Assembly: GCA_002309615.1 (NCBI GenBank)
Contig: DBXT01000056.1
Location: 1 to 64,000, forward strand
DNA from: Bacteroidales bacterium UBA1205
GTDB lineage: Bacteria; Bacteroidota; Bacteroidia; Bacteroidales; WCHB1-69
Direction of reading: 5' to 3'
DNA length: 64,000 nucleotides
The notes under the pieces were generated by a model that was not told the DNA's origin, did not search any database, and was given only the letters and a program-made list of their open reading frames with translations. Shown here piece by piece: positions 54,201 through 63,900 of this stretch. Position 1 is the first letter of the stretch, and each line of letters begins with the position of its first letter. The translations under genes were made by a program, and so were the position numbers.

Positions 54201-56188
54201 TTTTTCGGGTTATCAAATGCCACTACAGGAGGACACACATAACAAGTACTATCCAAAGTAGGACCGCTACCACCGCATCCGTTATGACTGGGTGATAATT
54301 GCAAAGCATGATAACCGGGTGAAGAGAATCCTACGCTGGTGGTATCTCCGGATCCTATGGGAGCGCCTGTAGAGGGATCTATCCACGTCCAATCATTGGC
54401 ATAAGCATCACCGACTATATTGCCATTGCTATCCAACACATCGTATGCTCTTACATTCAAACCTATGGAAGCTTTACAATCTTCTTTGAAATCAAATTCG
54501 AAGGAACAAACAGGAGGATATCCTACCATAATGGTATTGATATATACATCATATTTACATCCTTGTTCGTTGATTAGCGTTACATATACCTGATATACAC
54601 CCGTATCTTGATAAGTATGTGATTGAACATCTACGTCTAAAGAGTTAGTTGTATCGGTAGTATCTCCAAAATAATCCCAACGCCATATAAAATCAGTAAT
54701 AGGCGATGATGTTACCAAAGAGTCTACTATATTGGCTAACGTAACAGAGTGAGGTGCACATCCGTGAGGCGGATTAGGTGGTGCAGGATCTATAACTGCA
54801 GCACGGGCACTCATTGCAAAGAAGTGCACTCTGAAAAATACTGTATCCAAAACACAACCATAAGGTGTGGTAACTATCATCTGGCATTCGTAATCTCCCA
54901 ATGCAGGATAGGTGTGAGCTATGGTATCACCCACGCCTGTCATTCCGTCACCGAAACTCCACCATGTACTTTTAAAACCGAAATTATCGTTGGAATTATA
55001 TGCTGTGGAATCATAGAACAACACAGGGGTTGCCGGGTCACACATATTGGTATCTATCACATAAGGAATACCGGCAACATCATCATATACATGTATGGTG
55101 AAAGTATCATAAGCGATACACCCTTGCGGGGCGGTAGCTTGTACTACTACATCAAAGGTACCGGATACACGGTATGTTTTTTCCAAATAGGAGTTAGCGG
55201 AGAAATTTTCATAACCATCGCCCCATGTCCATTTGTATTGAGTACCTCTCACATTCAAACCTTGTACCACTGTTTTGGAAGGCACGCCGCAAAGAATGGT
55301 ATCGGAAACATTATAAAGTGCCTCAAAGTTAATCATTTGTATATAATTATACTTCGTAAGCGTATCCGTACATCCTTTGGGAGAGGTGGCTACCAAGGTA
55401 ACGTTATAAGTTCCTTGAGGGAAAGTTACTGTCGGATTGGCTGAAGTACTGGTTTGATACGGGTTATTCATAGGACCGAAAAACCATTGGTAGGTGTTTC
55501 CGGTGGTAACACCTGTAGTATTGGTAAAAGTAGATGTTCCTGAAGTTTGGTTATTGTTATAACAAAATATGGAATCTGACGCATAAAAATCAGCTTCCGG
55601 CTTTTGCCACATAGGAACAGCATCTTGCATGGTATACGATGTTGAACAGCCGTTGGTATCGGTAATGGTAAGAGTTACAGGATATGAAACCGCTAAATTA
55701 CCGTTGTTTTCATATACGTATTTAGGATTTGGCTGTGAACTTTGACCACCATCACCAAAACTCCACAAATATGAACGAATTTGACCGGCATTACCGGGGG
55801 CGGTAACGGATGAAGTAAACGATACTTCTTCGCCCGGACAAATAGTATCTCCTGCAGTGGTAAATGTTGCTGTTACAGGATTTACCATACGAATGGTAGC
55901 CGTTTTGGTTTTAGTGGTATTACTATAAGTTACCGTTAAAGTAACGGTAAATGTACCGGCTGTGGTGTAAGGGTGAACGGCATCCATGGTGGTTGCATGC
56001 GTGGTGTTATCACCAAAATCCCAGTCCACACTTTGAATACCACTCGGATTGGTACTGGTATTAGTGAATGTAACCGTACCGGGTACACAAGGCGTGCCAT
56101 TGGTATAATACCATGTAAAATCGGCCATTTGTGCCATTGCCATCCCTGACATAAAACAAACAATACTAATAATAAAAAATTTCTTCAT
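51245..56188 (-). CDS. Giant PKD-repeat surface protein with T9SS type B sorting domain (copy 2)
   Basis: 1647 residues. Signal peptide MKKFFIISIVCFMSGMAMAQ. About a dozen PKD-like domains: VDWDFGDNTTHA, YLWSFGDGGQSS, TWWSFGDGMTGV, CRWDFGDGSPVY, YEWNFGDTASGS, YEWTFSDGETME and WSWDFGDDEVDS, in the same order as copy 1. A mid-region with the cysteine-rich CYVCPPVVAFDN matches copy 1's YICPPGIDHE, and both share GPAGDFTYTPLSGC/GPIGDFTYTPLSGC. The type B sorting domain (about 1542-1647) ends GSVTVIGGTK and has its own Cys insertion (NSCTDPNCPSPGTDFWW). Predicted to be exported by the SprA-dependent T9SS. It has its own promoter and terminator. Confidence 0.9.
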   Translation of the reverse strand: MKKFFIISIVCFMSGMAMAQMADFTWYYTNGTPCVPGTVTFTNTSTNPSGIQSVDWDFGDNTTHATTMDAVHPYTTAGTFTVTLTVTYSNTTKTKTATIRMVNPVTATFTTAGDTICPGEEVSFTSSVTAPGNAGQIRSYLWSFGDGGQSSQPNPKYVYENNGNLAVSYPVTLTITDTNGCSTSYTMQDAVPMWQKPEADFYASDSIFCYNNNQTSGTSTFTNTTGVTTGNTYQWFFGPMNNPYQTSTSANPTVTFPQGTYNVTLVATSPKGCTDTLTKYNYIQMINFEALYNVSDTILCGVPSKTVVQGLNVRGTQYKWTWGDGYENFSANSYLEKTYRVSGTFDVVVQATAPQGCIAYDTFTIHVYDDVAGIPYVIDTNMCDPATPVLFYDSTAYNSNDNFGFKSTWWSFGDGMTGVGDTIAHTYPALGDYECQMIVTTPYGCVLDTVFFRVHFFAMSARAAVIDPAPPNPPHGCAPHSVTLANIVDSLVTSSPITDFIWRWDYFGDTTDTTNSLDVDVQSHTYQDTGVYQVYVTLINEQGCKYDVYINTIMVGYPPVCSFEFDFKEDCKASIGLNVRAYDVLDSNGNIVGDAYANDWTWIDPSTGAPIGSGDTTSVGFSSPGYHALQLSPSHNGCGGSGPTLDSTCYVCPPVVAFDNPKNDMDGTPPEYCDFINVQFAKTHDNCLGTAYRWGFGDGKYKQTWTDTLLPTDPDPSFYYCDTGGAEPGYLCNLEGVIIATLWAENTDSLDSTSPTYNRCGYCTDETQQVFLISPYRMNFTTDMGSENVYVCAGDSIRFWDSTEVLNCVSHELWGFSFISAADPNHVAWPLNEMYPTHGYKPVASKRPPIGGTWVKFYYPNSYVAVLQDTSAYGKCIFNDTLIVNVYPQSIPAFVSSRTKSNYYFGRDTLCLNNPDTLYLKDASFSPFPFENLRITGWEWVLGKDTSHLQNPALVDTIYGLKDLKLTVINEYGCDSTIEFPEYVLVNMVDARFTTTKKTYCNKTPVPFTNTSEVFPKSYNKNTTLTCRWDFGDGSPVYTQTITSTSTQAQKVVPHTYDLPNVMNCIAVTVTCEADGMDCSSTFTDSICITRPIAAFTDNGHNYPCPGSTGINASFYDNSQGNIVYYEWNFGDTASGSANHAEGSKMDTVLHLYHSAGTYDVIYIVTDDASCTDTSYNVGYFFIDGPAGDFTYTPLSGCVNLTVAFQPTITNTDSIIINPDGATQVIRSGIAVNNTVRNTYKVPGAYIPFFTLIKWTNNNGNRERCVVEWLGEDTIWAIEMKPDFDIDSLYCPQVPITFNNTTVVQPGILALDSSTWTFYEGGDTTTMDNGQTQYDSAGFYKVTVTGYSKLCAKSTSKYIEVIEIPDVKFIPDTAKACDGLEVVFTVDSSTITPLQMSRISKYEWTFSDGETMEGHPASREFAQSGNYTYDVDITFVPKNCVKRYTDTVVIFAYISPVADFTPTPTEANAGETFNFIDASTKGDGKLVKWSWDFGDDEVDSTEQNPSHIYENTSGYITVTLVVTDEYGCKSTVQKQVLVTESMSFPNVLTPDATVGGEPCVFRPIEDKGFFKEFKMEIYDKWGVLVWKNSCTDPNCPSPGTDFWWDGRNKQGSRVSDGVYYWVVYGMPLSETNTIILNGSVTVIGGTK

Positions 56189-56280
56189 ATTGATATATTA
56201 CTTTTTTAATTACAAAATTATTTCACTCTATAGACGAAACACCTTTACAAAAAGTTGCCACCTATGTTAAAAAAATATTT

Positions 56281-56289
56281 GCAAAGGTA
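56281..56289 (-). promoter_or_regulatory. Predicted -7 element for PKD copy 2
   Basis: TACCTTTGC on the minus strand, giving a leader of about 85 bases. Another match, TAATTTTGT, lies closer to the gene at 56212-56220. Confidence 0.6.
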
Positions 56290-56337
56290 CGAAAAAAATG
56301 ACAATAAACCAGTTATTGTGAAAAATATTTTTTCATA

Positions 56338-58647
56338 CTATCGTCTCACCCCTGTTATTTGGTCAATAACATTTTGGCATTCAGCACTAAAATTAGGAAA
56401 TTTTTTAGCAGTACGCTCCAACAAAGCCAATGCCTCATCCCTATTGCCTGTTTGTGCCAAGAAAATAGCATCATAATAATTGGCTTCAAACGTACGCTTG
56501 TTTTTATTCATGCATGCTTCCATTATCTCTTTGCCCTTGTTTATATTACCCATTTGAGCATACATCATTGCCAAATTGTAATAATATTGCGGAGAATACG
56601 GATTTTCGTCTATCATGCGCTGATGTAAGGCAAATATTTGGTTGAGCATATTTTGGTCATGTGTGGCTTGATATACATTGCTATAAACATTGGCTGCCAC
56701 ATTTAAGAAATTTTCATTAGGACACACGCTTACTAATTGATTGGCATAATACAGCATGGAATCCACACGATGAATGTTGGCATATAACTCTATCAAACTC
56801 AGTATGGCTGTTTCATTATGAGTGTCGTAATTATATGCATCTTTATAGGCTGCAATGGCTTGTTGCATTACTTCATAACGTTCTTCATTTGACAAAGCTG
56901 TGTCGGATAATTTGGCCTTCAATTGATATCCTTCATAATCCGATTTGTTTTCGCGTTTGATAATGGCAGCTATGGGTTTTCCTCCTACATCTATGGTATG
57001 TATGGTTCCCTTGGGCGGCCATATCCCGTTTTGAAGTTGATATGCATTGATATAGGTATTGATGGAAATAGCATAATCCCAATCGGAATTACCACGTTCG
57101 TAATATCTGATATAACTCACCTCATAACTTTTAGCCGTATCGTAGCGGAAATAATATTCTATAGCCTTATGGTCGTTGGAGGCAATGATAATTTTCTTTC
57201 CTTGTACCGGCTTTAATTTATTTTCTATCAAATAATTATCCAACCATTTAGCTGCTGCACGCGTAGAATGTTGATAATAATCTGTTTCATATTTGCCGTA
57301 ATTGGCGGCTATGCCTCCGCAAAGTTGGTTATAATATACATATTCATGCGGATGCGAACGTACAATATGCACTATCGGGAACAGCATTAACAATCCGAAT
57401 AATATTAAAATCAAAGGACGAATTTTCGGTTTGACATATTCATATAAATGATCCCACCCCAAGGCTGCTGCCGTTACAAAAAACGGATAGGTAAACAAAA
57501 CATGGCGCCACCCTCCATACACATTGGATGCCTTATATATTATATATAATATAGGGAATGCAAACGAAAAAACGATGATAAACGCTATTACCCCACCCTG
57601 CTTTTTCACTATTTTTTTTATGAAACAGCAAAATAATATTAAACCCAATATCACCACTTCGGGAATAGTCATAAATATATATTTGGGTAAATAATACCAC
57701 GGAGCATTGGTTGACCAAATATTCACTCCCTCAAATATTTGTTTAAGATTAACGCTGTAATGCTCCATTAAGTCCAACGATTCTTTAGCATGACTAAACG
57801 GACTTTGTTGCAAATACGGCCAAAGAATAATGCTGACAAAAAATCCGCACAAGCCAGCTACTGCCAATTTAGCTATCAATATCAATCCTTTGGTCCAAAA
57901 CTGCTTTTCCGTCCATTTGTTTTCTTTGTTGGCAAAAAAGTACCACACCCCGCAAAATAGCATCAAATAAGCCACCAACATCATACCGCCTATACGAATG
58001 CTGTTAGCCAATCCTATACCTAAGGCTATATAAATTAATCGTTTGATTTTTGTTTTCGGCAATTCTTTTACCAACAGCACCATTTGATAAATAGCCAAGG
58101 TATAACCCAAGGCAAAAGGAATATCTTTGGGGTTGTTGAAAGAGTGGCCGAGAAAACGAGGAGACAGTAATAGCATCAAAAAACCGAGCAAAGCGGCTCT
58201 ATAGCCGCAAATTTTAGCTAAAAGCAAGGCGATAATAAAAGCTATGCACCAACCGGCCAAAGCATTGCAGGCATGCCTGAACTCATAGGGATGGTCTATG
58301 TGAAACCATTTGATAAACAAATAGGTAAAATTATCAAACGACTGTCCGTAATATTCCAAATTTTGCGTAAGCGGATCACCTTGGGTATTCAATGCAGCGG
58401 TGTCCCCTTTGGCGAAATAATCGTACACTCTGGATGAATGTACATAACTGGATTTTTCATCACCGGAAATACCCGAATTTAAACTCAAAATCGGAGTTAA
58501 CACAAAAAATATTGCAGCTACTATATAAAATATAGTACGATAAATTTTACTTTCCCTGCCATTGTTTTGCTGAACATCATTTTGAGCAGCTTCGATATTT
58601 TCAAAACGCTTTGACGTATCCTCTTTTTTACGATATTTTATAGCCAT
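56338..58647 (-). CDS. GT-C family membrane glycosyltransferase with C-terminal TPR region
   Basis: 769 residues. The N-terminus is cytoplasmic, then a first membrane segment (about 36-56) and a periplasmic loop with SGDEKSS, where Asp63-Glu64 fits the catalytic acidic pair of polyprenyl-phosphate-sugar-dependent transferases (GT39/ArnT/PMT type). About ten more membrane segments follow up to about residue 430, then a soluble domain and TPR-like helices at about 615-765 (PNENFLNVAANVYSNVYQ, NPYSPQYYYNLAMMYAQ, RDEALALLERTAKKFP). Acceptor could be lipid or exported protein. It sits between the PKD genes and the divergent malic enzyme-ruvA-sprA block. Confidence 0.85.
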   Translation of the reverse strand: MAIKYRKKEDTSKRFENIEAAQNDVQQNNGRESKIYRTIFYIVAAIFFVLTPILSLNSGISGDEKSSYVHSSRVYDYFAKGDTAALNTQGDPLTQNLEYYGQSFDNFTYLFIKWFHIDHPYEFRHACNALAGWCIAFIIALLLAKICGYRAALLGFLMLLLSPRFLGHSFNNPKDIPFALGYTLAIYQMVLLVKELPKTKIKRLIYIALGIGLANSIRIGGMMLVAYLMLFCGVWYFFANKENKWTEKQFWTKGLILIAKLAVAGLCGFFVSIILWPYLQQSPFSHAKESLDLMEHYSVNLKQIFEGVNIWSTNAPWYYLPKYIFMTIPEVVILGLILFCCFIKKIVKKQGGVIAFIIVFSFAFPILYIIYKASNVYGGWRHVLFTYPFFVTAAALGWDHLYEYVKPKIRPLILILFGLLMLFPIVHIVRSHPHEYVYYNQLCGGIAANYGKYETDYYQHSTRAAAKWLDNYLIENKLKPVQGKKIIIASNDHKAIEYYFRYDTAKSYEVSYIRYYERGNSDWDYAISINTYINAYQLQNGIWPPKGTIHTIDVGGKPIAAIIKRENKSDYEGYQLKAKLSDTALSNEERYEVMQQAIAAYKDAYNYDTHNETAILSLIELYANIHRVDSMLYYANQLVSVCPNENFLNVAANVYSNVYQATHDQNMLNQIFALHQRMIDENPYSPQYYYNLAMMYAQMGNINKGKEIMEACMNKNKRTFEANYYDAIFLAQTGNRDEALALLERTAKKFPNFSAECQNVIDQITGVRR

Positions 58648-58678
58648 TTACTTACTATTTTTAATGAAAAACGAATTT

Positions 58679-58687
58679 GCAAAAATA
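58679..58687 (-). promoter_or_regulatory. Predicted -7 element for the GT-C gene
   Basis: TATTTTTGC on the minus strand, 32 bases before the start. The remaining divergent spacer to 58885 is AT-rich; a weak plus-strand TACCTTTAC at 58841-58849 may serve the malic enzyme gene. Confidence 0.6.
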
Positions 58688-58885
58688 AACAAAAAAACAT
58701 AACAACTCCCTTTTCAAAGAAAAAAATCATTGGTATCATTGCTGTAACATGATTTCTACCAATACAAATTTTAATTATCTCACAATGAACAACAAATAAA
58801 AAAATACGGCAGTAATGCGGTTTTGCATTGTTTTTTTTTGTACCTTTACTTATTTTGCACACATAACATAATATACTGAATAACA

Positions 58886-60343
58886 ATGGGGTTAATACAG
58901 AAAGATTTAAGCAATTTGCAGGATTTGTTTCCAAACACATTTACCAAAGAGCAAGTATCGGCATGCAAAACTTTATTTTTAAAAAAATTGGCAATAAAAG
59001 CGCATGCCCGCTTTAAAGGAAAAATGCAAACCATTCCTAAGGTGCCGGTAAACGGCTACAATTGGTTCAATGTTTGGTACACCCCCGGAGTGTCGGCTAT
59101 CTCCACGGCTATTCGTGACAATAACGACCTGTCCTATATCTATACCAATAGAAGCAATTTAGTGGCAGTACTATCCGACAGCACACGCGTATTGGGAGAC
59201 GGCAATTGCACACCTCCGGGCGGATTGAGTGTGATGGAGGGAAAAGCTTTTTTGATGAAATATTTGGGCGGAATAGATGCCATGGCTTTATGCATAGACA
59301 GCCGTGATCAAACAGGCAATCCCAACCCTGATAATATCGTCAATTTTGCCCGCATGGCACAACATAGTTTTGGCGCCATCAATTTAGAAGATATATCTTC
59401 CCCTAATTGTTTTAAGGTATTAGACGATTGTCAAAAAGTATGTGACATTCCCGTATGGCATGACGACGCACAAGGAACCGCCTGTGTTACTTTAGCCGGA
59501 TTAATCAATGCATTACGTTTGGCAGAGAAAAAAATATCGGAAGCGAAAATAGTGCTTTTCGGTGCCGGTGCCGCTAATTCCAGTATTGCCCGACTGCTCA
59601 TGGCCGACGGTGCTCAAGGTAAGAATATTGTCATGTTTGACATCAACGGTTCGTTGAATATTCATCGTACCGACTATCAAAACAATCCTATGGCGTATCG
59701 GCAGTGGGATTTGTGCCAAAAAACCAATCCGCAATGTATCACCTCCGTAGAAGAAGCATTTACCGATGCCGATGTGGTAATATCTTTATCTAAGCCCGGT
59801 CCTGATACCATTAAACCTGAATGGATACGCCTTATGGCACCCAAACCCATTGTGTTTGCATGTGCCAACCCCGTTCCGGAAATTTATCCGTATGCAGCCA
59901 AAGAAGCCGGAGCTTATATAGTAGCCACCGGTAGAGGTGATTTTCCCAATCAGGTCAACAATTCCATTTGTTTTCCCTCCATACTCAAAGGAGTACTCTT
60001 AATTCAATCACGCAAAATAACGGATACCATGGCTATTTCAGCTGCCCGTGCTATTGCCGACTTCGCTCAAAAAAGAGGAATATCCGTTGATAATATTATC
60101 CCTAAAATGAGTGAAAACGATGTATTTCCTTATGTCGCCGCCGAAGTAGCCATGCAAGCTCAAAAAGAGGGATGGGCACGATTGTCTCTTTCGGCAAAAG
60201 ACGTATATGCTATGGCTCAACAAGACATAGCAGATGCACAAAACACTATCAACCTACTTACAGAACATAATATGTTGCCACAAATGGAAGCATGCGAAAT
60301 ACAAGAAATACTGAATGAAGCCATTAATGAAACAACAAAATAA
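58886..60343 (+). CDS. NAD(P)-dependent malic enzyme, short form
   Basis: 485 residues. It decarboxylates malate to pyruvate. Motifs are WYTPGVSAIS (with the catalytic Tyr), VLGDGN, CIDSRDQTGNPNPDNIV, FGAINLEDISSPNCF (metal-binding Glu/Asp), WHDDAQGTACV and the Rossmann loop VLFGAGAANSSIARLL, followed by ACANPVPEIYP. Many Bacteroidota have a MaeB of about 760 residues with a C-terminal phosphotransacetylase-like domain; that domain is absent here. The cofactor choice is not decided. It is followed by ruvA after 9 bases. Confidence 0.93.
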   Translation: MGLIQKDLSNLQDLFPNTFTKEQVSACKTLFLKKLAIKAHARFKGKMQTIPKVPVNGYNWFNVWYTPGVSAISTAIRDNNDLSYIYTNRSNLVAVLSDSTRVLGDGNCTPPGGLSVMEGKAFLMKYLGGIDAMALCIDSRDQTGNPNPDNIVNFARMAQHSFGAINLEDISSPNCFKVLDDCQKVCDIPVWHDDAQGTACVTLAGLINALRLAEKKISEAKIVLFGAGAANSSIARLLMADGAQGKNIVMFDINGSLNIHRTDYQNNPMAYRQWDLCQKTNPQCITSVEEAFTDADVVISLSKPGPDTIKPEWIRLMAPKPIVFACANPVPEIYPYAAKEAGAYIVATGRGDFPNQVNNSICFPSILKGVLLIQSRKITDTMAISAARAIADFAQKRGISVDNIIPKMSENDVFPYVAAEVAMQAQKEGWARLSLSAKDVYAMAQQDIADAQNTINLLTEHNMLPQMEACEIQEILNEAINETTK

Positions 60344-60352
60344 CTCACAGCA

Positions 60353-60940
60353 ATGATAGATTACATCAACGGAATAATAACCGAAAAAACACCCACTTAC
60401 GTTGTAATAGAATGTGCAGGCATAGGATATATGATTAATATTTCTCTTAATACCTATAGCCATTTACCACAAACCCAACAACCATGCAAACTACTAACAC
60501 ATCTACAAATAAAAGAAGACGCCCATGTGCTATTCGGATTTTCCTCTGCTGAAGAACGACACATGTTCCGTATACTCATCAATGTATCCGGCATAGGACC
60601 GTCAACTGCACAAATGATGCTGTCGGCCATGAGCGTGTCGGAATTGGTGTCTTGTATAGCCTCCGGCAACGCTGCAGCCCTGCAAACCATCAAAGGAATA
60701 GGCGGGAAAACAGCACAACGTATCACCATAGAATTAAAAGATAAAGTCGCAAAAATAGATGTGGACGTTAATAATTTTTCAAAAATAGACAATAATTTGC
60801 GAGCAGAAGCGTTATCTGCATTGACTTCGCTTGGTTTTGTAAAAACCGCTGCCGAAAAAGTAGTGGATAAAGTAATCAGCAATAGCGATGGTTCTTTATC
60901 GGTAGAAGACATTATTAAGCAAAGTTTAAAATTGTTATAG
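60353..60940 (+). CDS. ruvA: Holliday junction DNA helicase subunit RuvA
   Basis: 195 residues, full length. Domain I (1-62) starts MIDYINGIITEKTPTYVVIE, an OB fold. Domain II (about 65-140) has two helix-hairpin-helix motifs, ISGIGPSTAQ-like (VSGIGPSTAQMML) and IKGIGGKTAQRITIELKDK. Domain III (about 150-195), RAEALSALTSLGFVKTAAEKVV, contacts RuvB. It binds four-way junctions as a tetramer. ruvB is not adjacent. It is encoded between the malic enzyme gene and sprA, an order I recall as common in Bacteroidota. Confidence 0.97.
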   Translation: MIDYINGIITEKTPTYVVIECAGIGYMINISLNTYSHLPQTQQPCKLLTHLQIKEDAHVLFGFSSAEERHMFRILINVSGIGPSTAQMMLSAMSVSELVSCIASGNAAALQTIKGIGGKTAQRITIELKDKVAKIDVDVNNFSKIDNNLRAEALSALTSLGFVKTAAEKVVDKVISNSDGSLSVEDIIKQSLKLL

Positions 60941-60970
60941 AAATAAACATTGGTACATACTAATACACAT

Positions 60971-63900
60971 TTGAAAAAAATCATCACCTATACACTTCTA
61001 TTGTGTACATGTATCGGCTTGCACACAATAGTAAGAAGTAATAATAAGGTACTACAAAAAACATCGGTATCACCGTATTTTTCCAATGTTGTATTATGGT
61101 ATGCCCCCGACCCTGACAGTTCCGACCTTCGCACAAGCAGGCCTCCCCGAAATTATGACCCTTTCGGAACCAATAGCAATAGCCCTTGGCATTTGAAAAA
61201 TCCTTCTAATTTTTCCCGACAAATCACCTACAACCCCGCCACCAACTCCTATACTTTCCAAAACAAGATAGGAAACATTAACAACGGTCGACCTGCAAGC
61301 ATGTCATTAGAAGATTATCTGGATTTTGACATATCCCAATCCATGAAAAATTATTGGAGAGAACGTTCCGGTGCCATAGGAGGCAACGAAAGCAGGGGTA
61401 TTATTCCTCAAATACACGTACCGGGAGAAATATTTGAAAATATTTTCGGTAGCAATCTTATTGACATCCGACCTTCCGGATCTATTGAATTATTTTTCAA
61501 ATATGTACATACTTTCAACGACAACAAGGCTTTAGATGTTAAAAACAGAAAACAAAACATGTTTGATTTTGACGCGGATATCCAGCTGAATCTAAAAGCG
61601 AAAATAGGCGATAAAATCAATTATGACTTCAATTACAACACCAAAGCATCGTTTGATTTTGAAAACAAATTCAAATTGGCCTATCAAGGTAAAGAAGACG
61701 ACATTATTAAAGTTGCCGAGTTCGGTAATGTAAACATGCCGCTGAGCAGCTCGCTTATACAAGGTTCCCAAACATTGTTCGGGGGCAAGTTGCAAATGCA
61801 ATTCGGCAAGCTAATGCTTACCACTGTTATCGCACGCCAAGACGGAGAAAAAAAATCAATTACCATATCCGGCGGTTCGGAATTGAACACTTTTGATTTT
61901 CGTGCCGATGAATATGAAGACAACAAGCACTTCTTTTTAGCTCAATATTTTTACGACCACTACAATGAAGCCTTGGAAACATTGCCACTGGTGAATTCCA
62001 AAATCAATATCACAAAAATAGAGGTTTGGAGAACTAACATAGGCGCTGCCGTAACCGAAAACAGAAACATTATCGCCATTGCCGATTTAGGAGAACCCAA
62101 TCCCAATCATAAAGGAATAAACAGAACCACCTCCAGAGAATATCCCGACAGCAATGCCAACGATTTGCTCAATGGCATCAATTATTCTCAATTACGCGAT
62201 TTGAACACCGCATTCACCTATCTGAAAACTTATCGTGGCGGCATGAATTCCGGTACCGATTTCGAAAAAGTGGAATCGGCACGCCTGCTCTCCTCGTCGG
62301 AATATACTTTCAACGCCAAATTAGGATTTATATCCTTAAACAGCAAACTTAGTGCCGACCAAGTATTGGCAGTGGCATTTCAATACACCATTTTGGGTGA
62401 CACCACAGTATATCAAGTAGGACAATTTTCCAATGAAGTGGAAACACCTAATTGCTTGGTGGTGAAATTGCTGAAGAGCACCTCGGTAAACACGCAATTA
62501 CCTATGTGGAAATTGATGATGAAAAATGTGTATTCCCTTAACACCTATCAATTATCCAATGAAGATTTTCGGTTAAACATACTCTATAGAGGTGAAGAAG
62601 GCGGCATTGCAAAAGGTTATTTTTCCGACGTGGCAGAAGATTTGCAGGGCATCGCTCTCATTCGCCTATTGGGTATGGATAGATTAACCCGCCAATTGGA
62701 AGCCGCACCGGACGGATTATACGATTTTGTTGACAATGCAGCCACCGACGGCGGTACCATGCAATCCAATACCGGTAGGGTATACTTGCCTTTGGTAGAG
62801 CCTTTCGGAAAAGATTTACGCACTATCATGGCTTCAGACCCTGCTTCTGCGGAAAAATATGCTTTTGACTCGTTATACACCCAAACCAAAATATTAGCAC
62901 AGCAAAATCCTGACAAAAATAAATTTTATTTGGAAGGAAGCTTTAAATCCACTGCCGGAGCAAGTGTTTCATTGGGCATGACAAGTATAGCGGAAGGCTC
63001 GGTGGTGGTTACGGCAGGAGGTATTACCTTACAGGAAAACACCGATTACAAAGTAGATTACAACATGGGTACCGTTACCATTACCAATGAAAGTTATATG
63101 AATTCCGGTACTCCCATTTCCATATCGGTGGAAAGTCAGAATATGTTCTCCCAAAAGAAAACATTCTTCGGCTTGAATGCGGAATATACTTTCAATAAAA
63201 ACATAATGGCGGGCTTTACGGTATTGAATTTAAGAGAACGGCCTATTGATGGTACCGTAAAAGTGGATTTTGGAGAAGAACCCATTAATAATACCATTTG
63301 GGGTATGAATATGGCCTATCAAAAAAATTCCAGATGGATAACTAAAATATTGAATTATCTGCCGTTTTATAGTTCCACCAACGATTCAAGATTTCAATTC
63401 AGCGGAGAGTTTGCCAACTTTGTTCCCGGGCACTCCCGACTGATAGGAAGAGGAAACAAAGCCGATTTATATATAGATGATTTTGAAGCATCCAAATCAT
63501 CTTATGACTTGCGTTCCATGTTGATGTGGAAATTAGCCAGCACCCCGCAAGGACAAACGCAACGCAACATGTTTCCGGAAGGAGCTACGGGAACAGCTTT
63601 AGCTTATGGCTATAACAGAGCTCTTTTAGCATGGCATATAATAGATCCTTTGTTCCACAACAAAGAAGACGAAAGATATTTTAACGGTTCCATTGATGCC
63701 AATGCCCGTTCTCAAACCTATTCCAGAAGAGTAAAAGTGGTGGAAGTGTTTCCTAATCGACCGGTGGTTACCACTTCCGGAGAAGACCCGTATATTTCGG
63801 TATTAGACCTTGCTTTTTATCCTAACGAAAGAGGTCCTTATAATTATGATGCACATCCTTCAGCCTACTCTTCCGGATTGAACTATGACGGCACTTTGGC

